The position numbers and the translations under genes are program-made. Below the pieces are notes generated by a model, which was not told the DNA's origin, made no database searches, and saw nothing but the letters and a program-made list of their open reading frames with translations. Positions 44,501 to 52,168 of a stretch of 64,000 nt of DNA are shown one piece after another. The stretch covers positions 13,050 to 77,049 of the forward strand of contig NZ_JAWLCK010000002.1 in NCBI RefSeq assembly GCF_041687175.1, given 5' to 3'. Origin of the DNA: Lutispora sp041687175 (GTDB lineage Bacteria; Bacillota; Clostridia; Lutisporales; Lutisporaceae). Position 1 is the first letter of the stretch, and every line of letters starts with the position of its first letter.

Positions 44501-44697
44501 TACCATTAGCTCTAGGGGTTGGCGAAGGAGCAGAGGCAATGGCCCCCATGGCTATAGTGGTAACATTCGGACTGACAACTTCCACTTTATTGACATTGCT
44601 GATAGTGCCAGTGGTATACTGCTTGTTTGATAATATATCAATGAAATATAAGACTAAAGTAAAAAAGCCTAAAGCACAGTTGGATGTAAATCCATAA
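41575..44697 (+). CDS. RND-family efflux transporter, AcrB/HAE1-like
   Basis: A 1040-residue pump, full family length. It opens with MRIHEISVKRPVAILMCVLI and has twelve predicted membrane helices: one, a large extracytoplasmic loop, six, a second loop and the rest. The proton-relay Asp is in ALGVGMLVDNAIVVLENIYRH of helix 4, and porter-domain motifs such as GVASVNVAGGRTQEIQVNVD are present. It expels lipophilic or amphipathic compounds by proton motive force. The substrate is unknown; MarR control suggests a drug or aromatic compound. Last gene of the operon, ending at the palindrome at 44705. Confidence 0.93.
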   Translation: MRIHEISVKRPVAILMCVLIVLLLGGVSLSKIPVDLMPNISLPIAIVSTSYSGVAPQEIETIVTKNIENAIATVNNVKSIQSISSEGNSIVIAEFNSGTDMDFATLNMREKIDMIKGYLPDDVGDPLVMKLDPNMLPIVTISVTNGSDDIALKHFTEENIKPRLERLAGVASVNVAGGRTQEIQVNVDPQRAAGYGVSLNQIITILQTENLNLPGGTVEYADKKLLVRSTGEFESVEQIKNIPLTMSNGTTIYIRDIAEVVDTNKPIDSYSRTNGRNSMSISVQKQTNANTVNVTRAVKGELEKIAKEYPDLSIDIVFDQGEYIEMSVNNVANNAIVGGVLAVLILFVFLKNIRTTLIIATAIPISIIATFVLVYFAGISLNIVSLGGLALGVGMLVDNAIVVLENIYRHRNEGLSRVEAALSGAQEVGNAILASTFTTIVVFLPIAFTEGVAAQIFKEMALTITFSLLASLIVALSFIPMLSSKFLKMVKPHEVSRNSLLNKIFDKWDDAINGIDKLYQKILVWVLKHKVKTIAIVLSVFIFSLFLIPFIGSEFMPAMDQGMFSVDIEMPKGSLVENTNDVAIKLENLLSEIPELDTMHVSVGGSGVISIGGGSSGDSASISVTLKPLAERERSTSEIVEEVRNSVKNIAGADIKVTDLSASFGGMSSGSSVSIQISGPDLEILEEISKDIVKIVSATEGTRQVESSISEGRPEAQVYINRDKASAYGLSTTQVASVIRTAVEGRVATTYKVNGTEIDIKVQYPENTRNTLEQLKSISVLSPLGMQIPLLDIAEIKIEQGPTSISRADQERYVTVTADVFGRSSGDVNEELKEKISSYRLIDGYSIKFTGENEQMVEAFQDLTLALILAIILVYMVMAIQFESLVHPLTIMFSVPVAYSGSIFGLAITNKPLSVPGFIGVIMLAGIVVNNAIVLVDYINTLRGRGMDRDAAIIKAGPTRLRPILMTTLTTILAMIPLALGVGEGAEAMAPMAIVVTFGLTTSTLLTLLIVPVVYCLFDNISMKYKTKVKKPKAQLDVNP

Positions 44698-44704
44698 ATA
44701 AATA

Positions 44705-44735
44705 ATAGGGTCAGGTAATGGAAACCTGACCCTAT
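44705..44735. repeat. GGGTCAGGT palindrome, copy 2
   Basis: ATAGGGTCAGGT (44705-44716) pairs perfectly with ACCTGACCCTAT (44724-44735) around a seven-base loop. It is nearly the same stem as at 39709-39761. Terminator function for the RND operon is possible. Confidence 0.6.
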
Positions 44736-44740
44736 GTAAT

Positions 44741-44881
44741 TACTCCTGTTTTTTTACCATATCTTGATGTCTATGTATTAGTGACTTCATAATTGTCTTT
44801 TCTACCTTGGGGTTTCCATTCTTGCAGTACTTCTTCATGAGTGAAGCTTAAATTGACATGTTAACCTGGTGGGTTTTCAAT
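44741..44881 (-). pseudogene. Possible decayed coding remnant
   Basis: The 44698-45026 gap has no intact gene. On the minus strand one frame reads protein-like over about 45 codons (for example NLSFTHEEVLQEW) but contains two stop codons. It lies directly beside the palindrome at 44705 and may be left from a mobile element. No family could be named. Confidence 0.2.
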
Positions 44882-45041
44882 ATTCCAACCTCCATAGTAA
44901 ATTTTTCATATGAAATTTTCTGTTATTATGTAATCAATTATTCTATATTAGATTTAATAAAGCATCATAAAGAAAACATAATCACCATAGCTTATATAAA
45001 AGGCATTTGTATGAGAACTTTTAATTATGGGTGGTGATGTT

Positions 45042-45380
45042 TTGTCTGCTCTATATATCAGTGTAGTGCGCAATTTTTTTATCGCTTTTGGTGTGGTTAT
45101 TGGAGCCAGTATTTTTGCAGGCATAGCAGCAATAATTACAGACCATCCTCCACTTAAAGCTATGGTTGATTTGGCAGGATCTATAAAGATATGGGCCATG
45201 GCTATTGCGCTGGGCGATACATTTTCTTCTTTTGCGGCTATAGAAAAGGGTATCTTCGGAGGAGAATTCAAATCTATTATTAAACAAGCTATATATGTGC
45301 TGACAGCACTTTTAGGGTCCAATACTGCCTATGGATTTATAAAGCTGATTAAAAGGAGCAGTGAATTATGGGTCAAATGA
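45042..45380 (+). CDS. ytrH: YtrH-family sporulation membrane protein
   Basis: About 112 residues with three hydrophobic segments (FFIAFGVVIGASIFAGIAAI, then about 40-60 and 85-105). This fits YtrH, a sigma-E-dependent inner-membrane protein needed for normal spore cortex formation. TTG at 45042 is favoured as start because GGTGGTGAT lies just upstream; the in-frame ATG at 45027 lacks a site. Its last 13 bases overlap the YtrI-like gene, so the two are translationally coupled, as in other spore-formers. It is direct evidence that the host forms endospores. Confidence 0.82.
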   Translation: MSALYISVVRNFFIAFGVVIGASIFAGIAAIITDHPPLKAMVDLAGSIKIWAMAIALGDTFSSFAAIEKGIFGGEFKSIIKQAIYVLTALLGSNTAYGFIKLIKRSSELWVK

Positions 45381-45835
45381 GAAAGCCTGGCTCAAAGATA
45401 CTACTTTGTTTTGTAACAGGTATAGTTGCCGGCATGCTAATGGGCGCAGCCACTATAAGCGTTGTTGTTAGCTATAGGATGGATCAATTCTATGAAAGGA
45501 TTGCATACCTTGAAAATACTATCAAAGATAGGGATGCTAAACTTGAAGCTCTTGAAAAGTCAGTTAATACCAGAAAGATTGTTTTGAAAGATATAGAGGT
45601 AGTATTAAATTTTGAAGGAGATGAAATAGACAAAATTAAGATAGAAAAAGCTGTAAGGGAAAAATATGCTTTGCTGTTGGGGAAAGAAGTAAAATCAATG
45701 GACGGAGATATGATAGTTCAAGTGGTGGATAACAGAATTATGATGACGGAAAAGGGTCAATACAAGCTTAAAGTAGAAAGACTAGTATTGACCGAAATAT
45801 TGAAAATATGGATATTAGCTAAATCATTGGATTGA
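45368..45835 (+). CDS. YtrI-like sporulation membrane protein
   Basis: A 155-residue protein with one N-terminal membrane helix (about 10-33) followed by a coiled-coil stretch (YERIAYLENTIKDRDAKLEALEK) and a C-terminal alpha/beta domain. Size, topology and overlap with ytrH match YtrI, a partner in the same sporulation pathway. Sequence divergence is high in this family, so the name rests mainly on context. A terminator follows directly. Confidence 0.72.
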   Translation: MGQMRKPGSKILLCFVTGIVAGMLMGAATISVVVSYRMDQFYERIAYLENTIKDRDAKLEALEKSVNTRKIVLKDIEVVLNFEGDEIDKIKIEKAVREKYALLLGKEVKSMDGDMIVQVVDNRIMMTEKGQYKLKVERLVLTEILKIWILAKSLD

Positions 45836-45846
45836 AATATAAATTG

Positions 45847-45873
45847 AAGCTGCTGAATAAATCAGCAGCTTTT
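45847..45873 (+). terminator. Rho-independent terminator after ytrH-ytrI
   Basis: AAGCTGCTGA (45847-45856) pairs perfectly with TCAGCAGCTT (45862-45871), with a short T run. It lies before the convergent azoreductase gene and may serve both. Confidence 0.85.
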
Positions 45874-45886
45874 ATGCTCATATAAA

Positions 45887-46531
45887 TTATGAAAGCTTAG
45901 CTATGACATTTTCAATATCCAGGCAAGCTTTTGTTATGGCTTTTTCTCTGCCAATATCCGGCATATCAACTCCTTCCACCAATATTTTTTCAAATCTTTT
46001 GACTCCCAAAAATTTAAATGTATCCTCGAAATAGTCAACACCGTGATTGAATTTTCCAGAGAGGAGTTTTGGATACTTACCTCCTGAAGATTGAATGTAA
46101 ATCATGTTTCTTTCTTTATCATCCAAAAGACCAGTTACTTCTTCAGGGGATACTTTAATGACTCTATTATTAAGTATGATGCAATCTATATATCTTTTTA
46201 ATATGGAAGGATAGCTTACACTCCACATTGGTGCGGCAATTACATAGGTATCAGCCCTCAAGAACTGATCACATAATTCATTTACTCTATCCACTGCTTT
46301 TTTATCATCCTCTGATAATGCTTCATATTCAGCTCCTGACACTGGTTCTGCTCTTTTCTTAAATATGACATGGTTTATTTCGGGTATATATTCAGTGTAA
46401 AGATCCAGTTCTTCAACCACATAATCAGGATTTTTAGTAATAAAACGATTTACAAACTGTCTTCCAACTGTTTTGCTTACAGAAAGTTTTTCAGGTTTAG
46501 AATTTACGGTAATATATAATAATATCTTCAA
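45887..46531 (-). CDS. FMN-dependent NADH-azoreductase / quinone reductase, AzoR family
   Basis: A 214-residue flavodoxin-fold oxidoreductase. TTG at 46531 is chosen as start: GGGAGG precedes it by seven bases, while an in-frame TTG at 46546 overlaps that site. The flavin phosphate loop is in the N-terminal NSKPEKLSVSKTVG; the AAPMWSVSYPSILKRYIDC motif and QSSGGKY loop are AzoR hallmarks. It reduces azo dyes and quinones with NAD(P)H, probably protecting against electrophilic quinones. It is monocistronic. Confidence 0.87.
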   Translation of the reverse strand: MKILLYITVNSKPEKLSVSKTVGRQFVNRFITKNPDYVVEELDLYTEYIPEINHVIFKKRAEPVSGAEYEALSEDDKKAVDRVNELCDQFLRADTYVIAAPMWSVSYPSILKRYIDCIILNNRVIKVSPEEVTGLLDDKERNMIYIQSSGGKYPKLLSGKFNHGVDYFEDTFKFLGVKRFEKILVEGVDMPDIGREKAITKACLDIENVIAKLS

Positions 46532-46712
46532 TATATCACCTCCCAATCGTAAATATTATTTGTTTTAGGCGTTTATTTATACGAAGAAAAATGTTTTCAA
46601 TGGAAGCCTTTCTAATAAATTAATGGCAAAAATTCCTCCAATATCACAGTTTATTTTTTTAAATCATAATCAAAATACTAATATAACAAGGCTCAAAAAT
46701 GTGCCCAATTTT

Positions 46713-46733
46713 ATTTGTATCGTTTATACAAAT
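46713..46733 (+). promoter_or_regulatory. ATTTGTAT-N5-ATACAAAT palindrome upstream of hsp20
   Basis: A perfect 8-5-8 inverted repeat just before the AAGGAGG ribosome binding site of the small heat-shock gene. It matches neither CIRCE (HrcA) nor the CtsR box, so it may be the operator of another regulator. The 46532-46749 gap contains nothing else except a dispersed repeat at 46599-46618. Confidence 0.55.
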
Positions 46734-46749
46734 TAAGGAGGAATGAAAA

Positions 46750-47187
46750 ATGGCAGATATGTTTCCTTATGGGAAAAACCATTTTATGTTGCCTAGTGAT
46801 GCTTTCTCATCTTTTCCTATATTCTTCTTTGATGATGATTATTCCATGACCAGCCCAGGGAAGGGAAATTTTAAAGTTGATTTGAAAGAAACAGAAGACA
46901 ATTATCTTGTGGAAGCAGACCTACCCGGAGTGAAAAAAGAAAATATAAATATAGAATTTCATAATGGCAATTTGACCATCAGCGCCAAGAGAGATGAAAC
47001 TGTAGAAGATAAGAAAGAAAACTATGTAAGGCGTGAAAGGCATTATGGTGAGTTTAAGAGGAGTTTATATATAAAAAATGTTGATGAAAATAAGATAAAT
47101 GCTTCTTTTAATGATGGTGTATTAAGAGTGACTTTGCCTAAATTGGAGAAAGGCCCCGATAGTAGGAAAAGGATAAATATTCAGTAG
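46750..47187 (+). CDS. Hsp20/alpha-crystallin family small heat-shock protein
   Basis: A 145-residue chaperone. The alpha-crystallin domain spans about residues 35-135 with FKVDLKETEDNYLVEADLPGVKKENI, YVRRERHYGEFKRSLYI and the GVLRVTLPKLEK end. It holds unfolded proteins in large oligomers without ATP. The N-terminal arm is Phe/Asp-rich. It is close in layout to clostridial Hsp18. A single gene with a palindrome upstream; the controlling factor is unknown. Confidence 0.93.
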   Translation: MADMFPYGKNHFMLPSDAFSSFPIFFFDDDYSMTSPGKGNFKVDLKETEDNYLVEADLPGVKKENINIEFHNGNLTISAKRDETVEDKKENYVRRERHYGEFKRSLYIKNVDENKINASFNDGVLRVTLPKLEKGPDSRKRINIQ

Positions 47188-47206
47188 GAATAGCAATAGG
47201 AAGTGC

Positions 47207-47248
47207 AAACCTCAGGAGCATTCTACATTGAGCTTCTCCTGAGGTTTT
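47207..47248. terminator. Bidirectional terminator between hsp20 and thrC
   Basis: AAACCTCAGGAG (47207-47218) pairs perfectly with CTCCTGAGGTTT (47236-47247) and T/A tails lie on both sides of the stem. Confidence 0.85.
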
Positions 47249-47256
47249 CCATTGCG

Positions 47257-48471
47257 TTAATAGTTGCTTGAAATAAAATCCCTTAATTCTTCAAGCCTGC
47301 ATTCTGTTGAATCAAGCTTTTGCATATCGAGAGCAGCAGTGTATTTTAAGCCGCTTCCTGTTACTATGCATACTATCTTTTCATTTCCTTTTAAAATACC
47401 TTCTGTTTTTAGCTTAATAATGGCAGCCAAGGGAACAGCTGAAGCAGGCTGCCCAAATATGCCCTGCTCTGCCATCAAGGCCTGAGCCTTTATTATTTCC
47501 TCATCAGATACTGCTGTTGCTTTTCCGCCATTGCTTCTCAGAGTTCTTAATACCTGATTGCCGCTTGGAGGATAGGGATTTTCTATAGCATGGGCTATGG
47601 TATGAGGATTATCAACCCTGGCTATGGTATCATTGCCATCTTTGAAGGCTTTATATATAGGGGAGCAGCCCAGGGCTTGAGCGCATATTATTTTCGGTAC
47701 ATGATTTATCAAACCACAGGCCTTAAACTCTCTGAAGCCTTTTTCAATACCTCTTATGTTGCCACCTGAACTGGTAGGGACAATAACATAATCAGGCATT
47801 TGAAAGCTAAGCTGTTCGCATATCTCATAGGCAATGGTCTTGGAACCTTCTACCCTCATAGGAGCATCTGAGTTGATGAAATAGATGTCCTTATCCTTCC
47901 CTATCTCCAGACTTTCAAAATATAAGTCACCGTAGTTTCCTTCAACTTTTATAAGATGAGGGTTATATATGGCTATAGGGTTGATTTTCTCTTGTGATAT
48001 ATCTTTGCTCACCAGTACAAAGGTCTCCATATTTGCTGCAGCACCGTAAGCGGCTACAGATGTGGCCATATTTCCTGTGGATACTGTTCCGATTTTTTTA
48101 TAACCTAATTTTTTAGCATGCATTACACCATATGCTGTGCCTCTGTCCTTAAAGGACCAAGTAGGATTTTGACTTTCATTTTTTATGTACAAGTCGCCAA
48201 TGCCTATGCTTTCTGAGAGTTTCTTCAAATTTGTCAATGGCGTAAATCCTTCTCCCAATGATACCTCATATTCCTTATGAAAGAAGGGTAAAAAGTCAGC
48301 ATATCGCTCCCAAATGGTCTGTGTCAGGATATTCCCTTCTTTGATTTTACCTTCATTAACCCCTTCTATTACAAGTTCCAAGGGTTCATTGCAAACACTG
48401 CAGCGAAAAGCAGCTTGATTTGCTTCAAATTTTTGTCCACAACCAGTACAATGTATCGATACACTTTTCAT
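47257..48471 (-). CDS. thrC: Threonine synthase
   Basis: A 404-residue PLP enzyme that turns O-phosphohomoserine into threonine. The ATG at 48471 follows GGAGAGG; frame extension upstream has no site. An N-terminal zinc ribbon (CTGCGQKF...CSVC) precedes the fold type II PLP domain. The PLP lysine is in NPTWSFKDRGTAYGV, with the STGNMATS loop and SSGGN phosphate loop. It is transcribed divergently from an ECF transporter subunit and ends at a bidirectional terminator. A related pathway enzyme (for example threonate or cysteate use) is less likely. Confidence 0.88.
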   Translation of the reverse strand: MKSVSIHCTGCGQKFEANQAAFRCSVCNEPLELVIEGVNEGKIKEGNILTQTIWERYADFLPFFHKEYEVSLGEGFTPLTNLKKLSESIGIGDLYIKNESQNPTWSFKDRGTAYGVMHAKKLGYKKIGTVSTGNMATSVAAYGAAANMETFVLVSKDISQEKINPIAIYNPHLIKVEGNYGDLYFESLEIGKDKDIYFINSDAPMRVEGSKTIAYEICEQLSFQMPDYVIVPTSSGGNIRGIEKGFREFKACGLINHVPKIICAQALGCSPIYKAFKDGNDTIARVDNPHTIAHAIENPYPPSGNQVLRTLRSNGGKATAVSDEEIIKAQALMAEQGIFGQPASAVPLAAIIKLKTEGILKGNEKIVCIVTGSGLKYTAALDMQKLDSTECRLEELRDFISSNY

Positions 48472-48652
48472 AAATTTCCTCTCCTTTCGACAATTCCTTG
48501 CTTCTTTACTTTTATATAGAAAAAGAATAATATATAATCCATTTATGAAATCTAATGATATTACACCTTTTATGTCATTATCATATAACCTATTTATGTT
48601 GTCAATGAAGCTTAAAATGATATAGTATGCATGAAAAGATGGGAGAATTGTT

Positions 48653-49132
48653 ATGGATGTAAAGATAAAGAAAGTTGCTTTTTTGGGATTATTTATGGCT
48701 TTATTGGTTATCGCTACCACAGTATTTCGTTTCCCTGTGCCTACATTCAACCTTTATTTTAACTTAGGAGAAGGAGTAATATACCTGGTAGCACTTATAT
48801 TTGGAGGTCCTGCTGGTGCTATAGTAGGAGGAGTAGGCTCTGGTATGTCAGATATTTTAGGGGGCTATCCTGTATGGGCTCCCATAACATTGCTGATAAA
48901 AGGTACTGAAGGATTTATAGTAGGTGTGTTATCAAAAAGAACAAAACCATACCTGGCAGTAGCAGCTGGAGCAGCTATTATGATGATAGGATATGCAACA
49001 GCGGCAGGCCTATTATATGGTGCCGGTGCTGTGCCTGTTGAGCTGGCAGGCGATTTCGTACAGGTATCTGTAGGAGGAATAATTGCACTAATGCTTCATT
49101 ATAGACTAAAAAAATACATCATAGGGCGGTGA
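48653..49132 (+). CDS. ECF transporter S component, substrate unknown
   Basis: A 159-residue membrane protein with five to six hydrophobic segments. The N-terminal KIKKVAFLGLFMALLVIAT has the AxxxA-type helix that docks to the ECF T-component. The LNLGEGVIYLVALIFGG-like segment (YFNLGEGVIYLVALIFGGPA) is characteristic of substrate-binding S components. No T-component or ATPase is nearby, so it must use a shared module. It is four bases upstream of a PurM-like gene, with which it is probably cotranscribed; this hints at uptake of a cofactor precursor. Confidence 0.82.
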   Translation: MDVKIKKVAFLGLFMALLVIATTVFRFPVPTFNLYFNLGEGVIYLVALIFGGPAGAIVGGVGSGMSDILGGYPVWAPITLLIKGTEGFIVGVLSKRTKPYLAVAAGAAIMMIGYATAAGLLYGAGAVPVELAGDFVQVSVGGIIALMLHYRLKKYIIGR

Positions 49133-49136
49133 TAAC

Positions 49137-50153
49137 ATGTTAAGAGATGATATTTTTAAAATAGGAAAAGTGCCACCTGAAATACTAAAGACGTCTGTAT
49201 ATCCTTTCTTAGGAAATAGAAGAAAAGAGGTTCTGGTCCACTCGGGTTTAGGTGAAGATTGCAGCATAATAGACTATGGTGAAAATGTAGCCGTTGTTTC
49301 CACAGATCCGATTACAGGTGCCGATAAAAACAGCGGATATATTGGGGTTTATATATCCACTAATGACATTGCCGCCTGTGGTGCAAAGCCTATTGGAATA
49401 ATGGTTACCCTTCTTTTGCCTGCAGGTTCCAATGAAACTATGCTGAAAGATATAATGGAAGGAATCCATAAAGGAGCTAACAGCATTGGAATAGAAGTTT
49501 TGGGGGGACACAGTGAAATTACTGATGGGGTTGTGAAGCCCATAATATCGGTAACTGCATTGGGAATTGCCAAGAAAGATGAGTATGTAACCTCTTCTGG
49601 AGCTAAGCCGGGAGATGATGTGATAATAACAAAGGCTCTTGGCCTTGAAGGAACAGCTATTTTGGCAGCTGATTATGAGGATATTTTGAAGGAGAAACTG
49701 GGAAATGAACTGGTATCGAGAGCTAAAGCTTTTATAGATAATATAGGAGTGGTGGAAGAAGGAATCACTGCAGCCAAAGTTGGAGTTTCTGCCATGCATG
49801 ATATAACAGAGGGAGGACTATTGGGGGCAGCCTATGAAATTGCTGAGGCTTCCGGGGTAGGCATGGAAATTTTTGAAGAAGATTTACCTATTTATCCTGA
49901 AACTAAAGCCATATGCGAGTTTTTCCAAATCAACCCTCTAGGGCTTATCTCAAGCGGCTCCATGCTGATTTGTACTCCAAAGGGTAAGGAAGTCATAGAG
50001 GCATTAAAGTCCAAGGGTATAAGGGCAACCATAGTCGGGAAGGTTACAAAGAAAGATAAGATTTTGATATCAAAGGGCAACCAAAGTCTCATCATACCTC
50101 CAGAGAGAGATGAGCTTTATGTGGCTATAGAAAGGGCAACTCAAAGGATTTAG
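49137..50153 (+). CDS. AIR synthase-related (PurM/HypE/ThiL-fold) protein
   Basis: A 338-residue protein of the PurM superfamily, with ATP-binding GLGEDCSIIDYGENVAVVSTDPI and DITEGGLLGAAYEIAE signatures. Relatives include HypE, ThiL, SelD and PurM. It lacks the Cys/Sec-Gly-rich start of SelD and no hydrogenase-maturation genes are near, so HypE is not indicated either. The gene is coupled to an ECF S component, so a role in activating the imported compound by phosphorylation is a reasonable guess. Exact reaction unknown. Confidence 0.8.
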   Translation: MLRDDIFKIGKVPPEILKTSVYPFLGNRRKEVLVHSGLGEDCSIIDYGENVAVVSTDPITGADKNSGYIGVYISTNDIAACGAKPIGIMVTLLLPAGSNETMLKDIMEGIHKGANSIGIEVLGGHSEITDGVVKPIISVTALGIAKKDEYVTSSGAKPGDDVIITKALGLEGTAILAADYEDILKEKLGNELVSRAKAFIDNIGVVEEGITAAKVGVSAMHDITEGGLLGAAYEIAEASGVGMEIFEEDLPIYPETKAICEFFQINPLGLISSGSMLICTPKGKEVIEALKSKGIRATIVGKVTKKDKILISKGNQSLIIPPERDELYVAIERATQRI

Positions 50154-50220
50154 AAATGAATAATTAAGTTTGTTAATAATAGAATATATTTGTAATGAAG
50201 AAAATTTGGAGGTTTAAATT

Positions 50221-51150
50221 ATGGCTAAAATTGCAAAGAGTCTTACAGATTTGATTGGAAATACTCCCCTTCTTGAACTTTCCAACTATAACAGAACAAA
50301 TGCTCTAGGAGCAACTGTAATTGCCAAGCTTGAGTATTTCAATCCAGGAGGCAGCGTAAAAGACAGGATAGCATATGCCATGATAAAGGATGCTGAGGAT
50401 AGAGGTGTGATTAATTCAAACACCACCATAATCGAACCAACCAGCGGAAATACGGGTGTGGGTTTAGCTTTGGTAGCTGCTGCAAGAGGCTACAAACTTA
50501 TAATTACCATGCCGGAGACATTCAGCATAGAGAGAAGGAAACTCCTGGCAGCTCTTGGAGCAGAGATTATATTGACCACTGGAGCAGATGGTATGGCAGG
50601 AGCAATAAAGAAAGCACAGGAACTGGCATCAGAGATTGAAAATTCATTTATTCCTCAGCAGTTTGAGAATCCTGCCAACCCTGAGTATCACAAAAAGACA
50701 ACTGCAGAAGAAATATGGAGGGACACAGACGGGAAAGTTGATATTTTTGTGGCAGGTGTAGGAACTGGTGGTACTATTACAGGGGTAGGAGAGGTATTAA
50801 AGAAGAAGAATCCTGATGTAAAGATAGTTGCAGTTGAACCATCAGATTCTCCTGTGCTATCTGGAGGTCAGAAGGGTGCCCACAAAATACAGGGCATAGG
50901 TGCAGGCTTTATACCAAAGATAATAAATTTGGAAATAATAGACGAGATTTTCAAGGTTGAAAGCGATAGTGCCTTTGAAACATCAAGAAAGCTTGCAAAA
51001 AGTGAAGGACTGCTTGTAGGCATATCGGCCGGTGCCGCTCTTTATGCAGCTTCTGAAATAGCAAAGAGGTCAGAAAATAAGGGAAAGACTATAGTGGTGC
51101 TTTTGCCTGATACAGGTGAAAGATATTTATCTACTGAATTATTTGTATAA
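50221..51150 (+). CDS. cysK: Cysteine synthase (O-acetylserine sulfhydrylase)
   Basis: A 309-residue PLP enzyme making cysteine from O-acetylserine and sulfide. The PLP lysine is in NPGGSVKDRIAYAMI, with TSGNTGVGLA substrate loop and the GTGGTITGVG phosphate loop, and the C-terminal LLPDTGERYLSTELF, all standard for CysK. Length is typical. It has a GGAGG site and stands alone before a terminator. It would use sulfide delivered by the sulfur block at 8-16 kb. Confidence 0.94.
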   Translation: MAKIAKSLTDLIGNTPLLELSNYNRTNALGATVIAKLEYFNPGGSVKDRIAYAMIKDAEDRGVINSNTTIIEPTSGNTGVGLALVAAARGYKLIITMPETFSIERRKLLAALGAEIILTTGADGMAGAIKKAQELASEIENSFIPQQFENPANPEYHKKTTAEEIWRDTDGKVDIFVAGVGTGGTITGVGEVLKKKNPDVKIVAVEPSDSPVLSGGQKGAHKIQGIGAGFIPKIINLEIIDEIFKVESDSAFETSRKLAKSEGLLVGISAGAALYAASEIAKRSENKGKTIVVLLPDTGERYLSTELFV

Positions 51151-51168
51151 GAAAATCTAAATCAAAAG

Positions 51169-51207
51169 GCTGTTAATCTGTTTCAAGATTCAACAGCTTT
51201 ATTTTTC
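51169..51207 (+). terminator. Rho-independent terminator after cysK
   Basis: GCTGTTAATCT (51169-51179) pairs with AGATT-C-AACAGC (51186-51197) with a single bulge; a T-rich tail follows. Confidence 0.8.
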
Positions 51208-51327
51208 TTCATAATATCTCCATAATCATTTAGTATAATACAGAAATGATTATGCAACATAAAATAAACGCTGTTAAGGGTAATACATGCATTAAGTAAA
51301 TATTTATGATATATTTGGGGTGAGATT

Positions 51328-51453
51328 ATGTTTAAAAAAATAAAAAAAGCAATAACAAGATTTTTCGACACTTTAGCCAAATCAAGCCAGGAGGAGTTTG
51401 GGAACGAGAGACTAGACTGCTGCAAGCTTGACAGGCCAAAGAAAAGTAAATAA
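51328..51453 (+). CDS. LDCC-motif mini-protein, putative metal-binding
   Basis: A 41-residue protein with start ATG at 51328 after GGGGTGAG. A basic amphipathic N-terminus (MFKKIKKAITRFFDTLAKSS) precedes the motif LDCCKL. A family of tiny proteins in Clostridia is named for this LDCC motif, with metal binding presumed from the paired cysteines. It lies 12 bases upstream of the response regulator gene, so it belongs to the copper-linked two-component operon. A soft-metal role fits, but is inference. Confidence 0.75.
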   Translation: MFKKIKKAITRFFDTLAKSSQEEFGNERLDCCKLDRPKKSK

Positions 51454-51465
51454 GGGTGAAATAGC

Positions 51466-52167
51466 ATGAGGTCAAATGATATAAGTATTTTAGTAGTAGA
51501 TGATGAGACCAAAATAGTAGATGTAGTAAAATCTTATCTGGAGAAATCAGGATATAAGGTACTTGAAGCCTTTACAGGTCACCAAGCTCTTCAACGATTT
51601 GAAGATGATAAACCATCTTTGGTTATACTTGATTTGATGCTTCCAGATATGACAGGAGAGGAAATATGCAAGATAATCAGGAGTAAGTCCAGAGTTCCAA
51701 TAATTATGCTTACAGCCAAGGTAGAGGAAGAGGATATACTGAAAGGCCTAAATATAGGTGCAGATGACTATATAACAAAGCCTTTTAGTCCGAGACAACT
51801 TGTAGCCCGTGTAAGAGCTGTCCTTCGCAGAACTCTGGATGATGCGCTGCCTTTGGCCAATATCTATAGCTTTGAGGGAGGAGATTTGGTAGTAGATGTG
51901 GAGAAACACCAGGTAAAGAAGCATGGTAAACTCATAAACCTTACTCCAAGCGAATTTAGTATTCTGATGGCTTTAGTTAAGCATCCTAATAAAGTATATA
52001 CAAGAGAAGAATTGATTACTCTGGCTTTAGGTGAAGATTTTTATGGATTTGACAGAACAATAGACTCTCATATAAAGAATTTGAGACAGAAGATTGAAGA
52101 TGATCCTAAGTCCCCTAAGTTAGTTATTACAGTGCATGGAGTGGGGTACCGGTTTGGTGGTGATTGA
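51466..52167 (+). CDS. OmpR-family response regulator
   Basis: A 233-residue DNA-binding regulator. The receiver domain (1-120) has the acidic pair DDE, phosphoacceptor Asp in LVILDLMLPDMTG, TAK and TKPF. A winged-helix effector domain (about 130-233) has LTPSEFSILMALVKHPNKVYTREEL and DRTIDSHIKNLRQKIE. It directly abuts the sensor kinase gene. Judging by the kinase's Met/Cys/His loop and the copper genes next door, it is a copper- or metal-responsive regulator of the CusR type. Confidence 0.9.
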   Translation: MRSNDISILVVDDETKIVDVVKSYLEKSGYKVLEAFTGHQALQRFEDDKPSLVILDLMLPDMTGEEICKIIRSKSRVPIIMLTAKVEEEDILKGLNIGADDYITKPFSPRQLVARVRAVLRRTLDDALPLANIYSFEGGDLVVDVEKHQVKKHGKLINLTPSEFSILMALVKHPNKVYTREELITLALGEDFYGFDRTIDSHIKNLRQKIEDDPKSPKLVITVHGVGYRFGGD

Positions 52168-52168
52168 T

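Noticed and set aside
48472..48750. Upstream in-frame extension of threonine synthase
   Set aside because: The extension has no family similarity and overlaps the divergent ECF gene; ATG 48471 has a proper ribosome binding site and gives the zinc-ribbon N-terminus.
49137..50153. PurM-fold protein as selenophosphate synthetase (SelD), which would support the UGA in copA
   Set aside because: It lacks the SelD N-terminal Cys/Sec-Gly-rich active-site motif; it fits the general AIR synthase-related family better.
50154..50220. Riboswitch or T-box leader before cysK or the PurM-like gene
   Set aside because: The gap is only 67 bases with no conserved T-box, SAM or cysteine-related structure.
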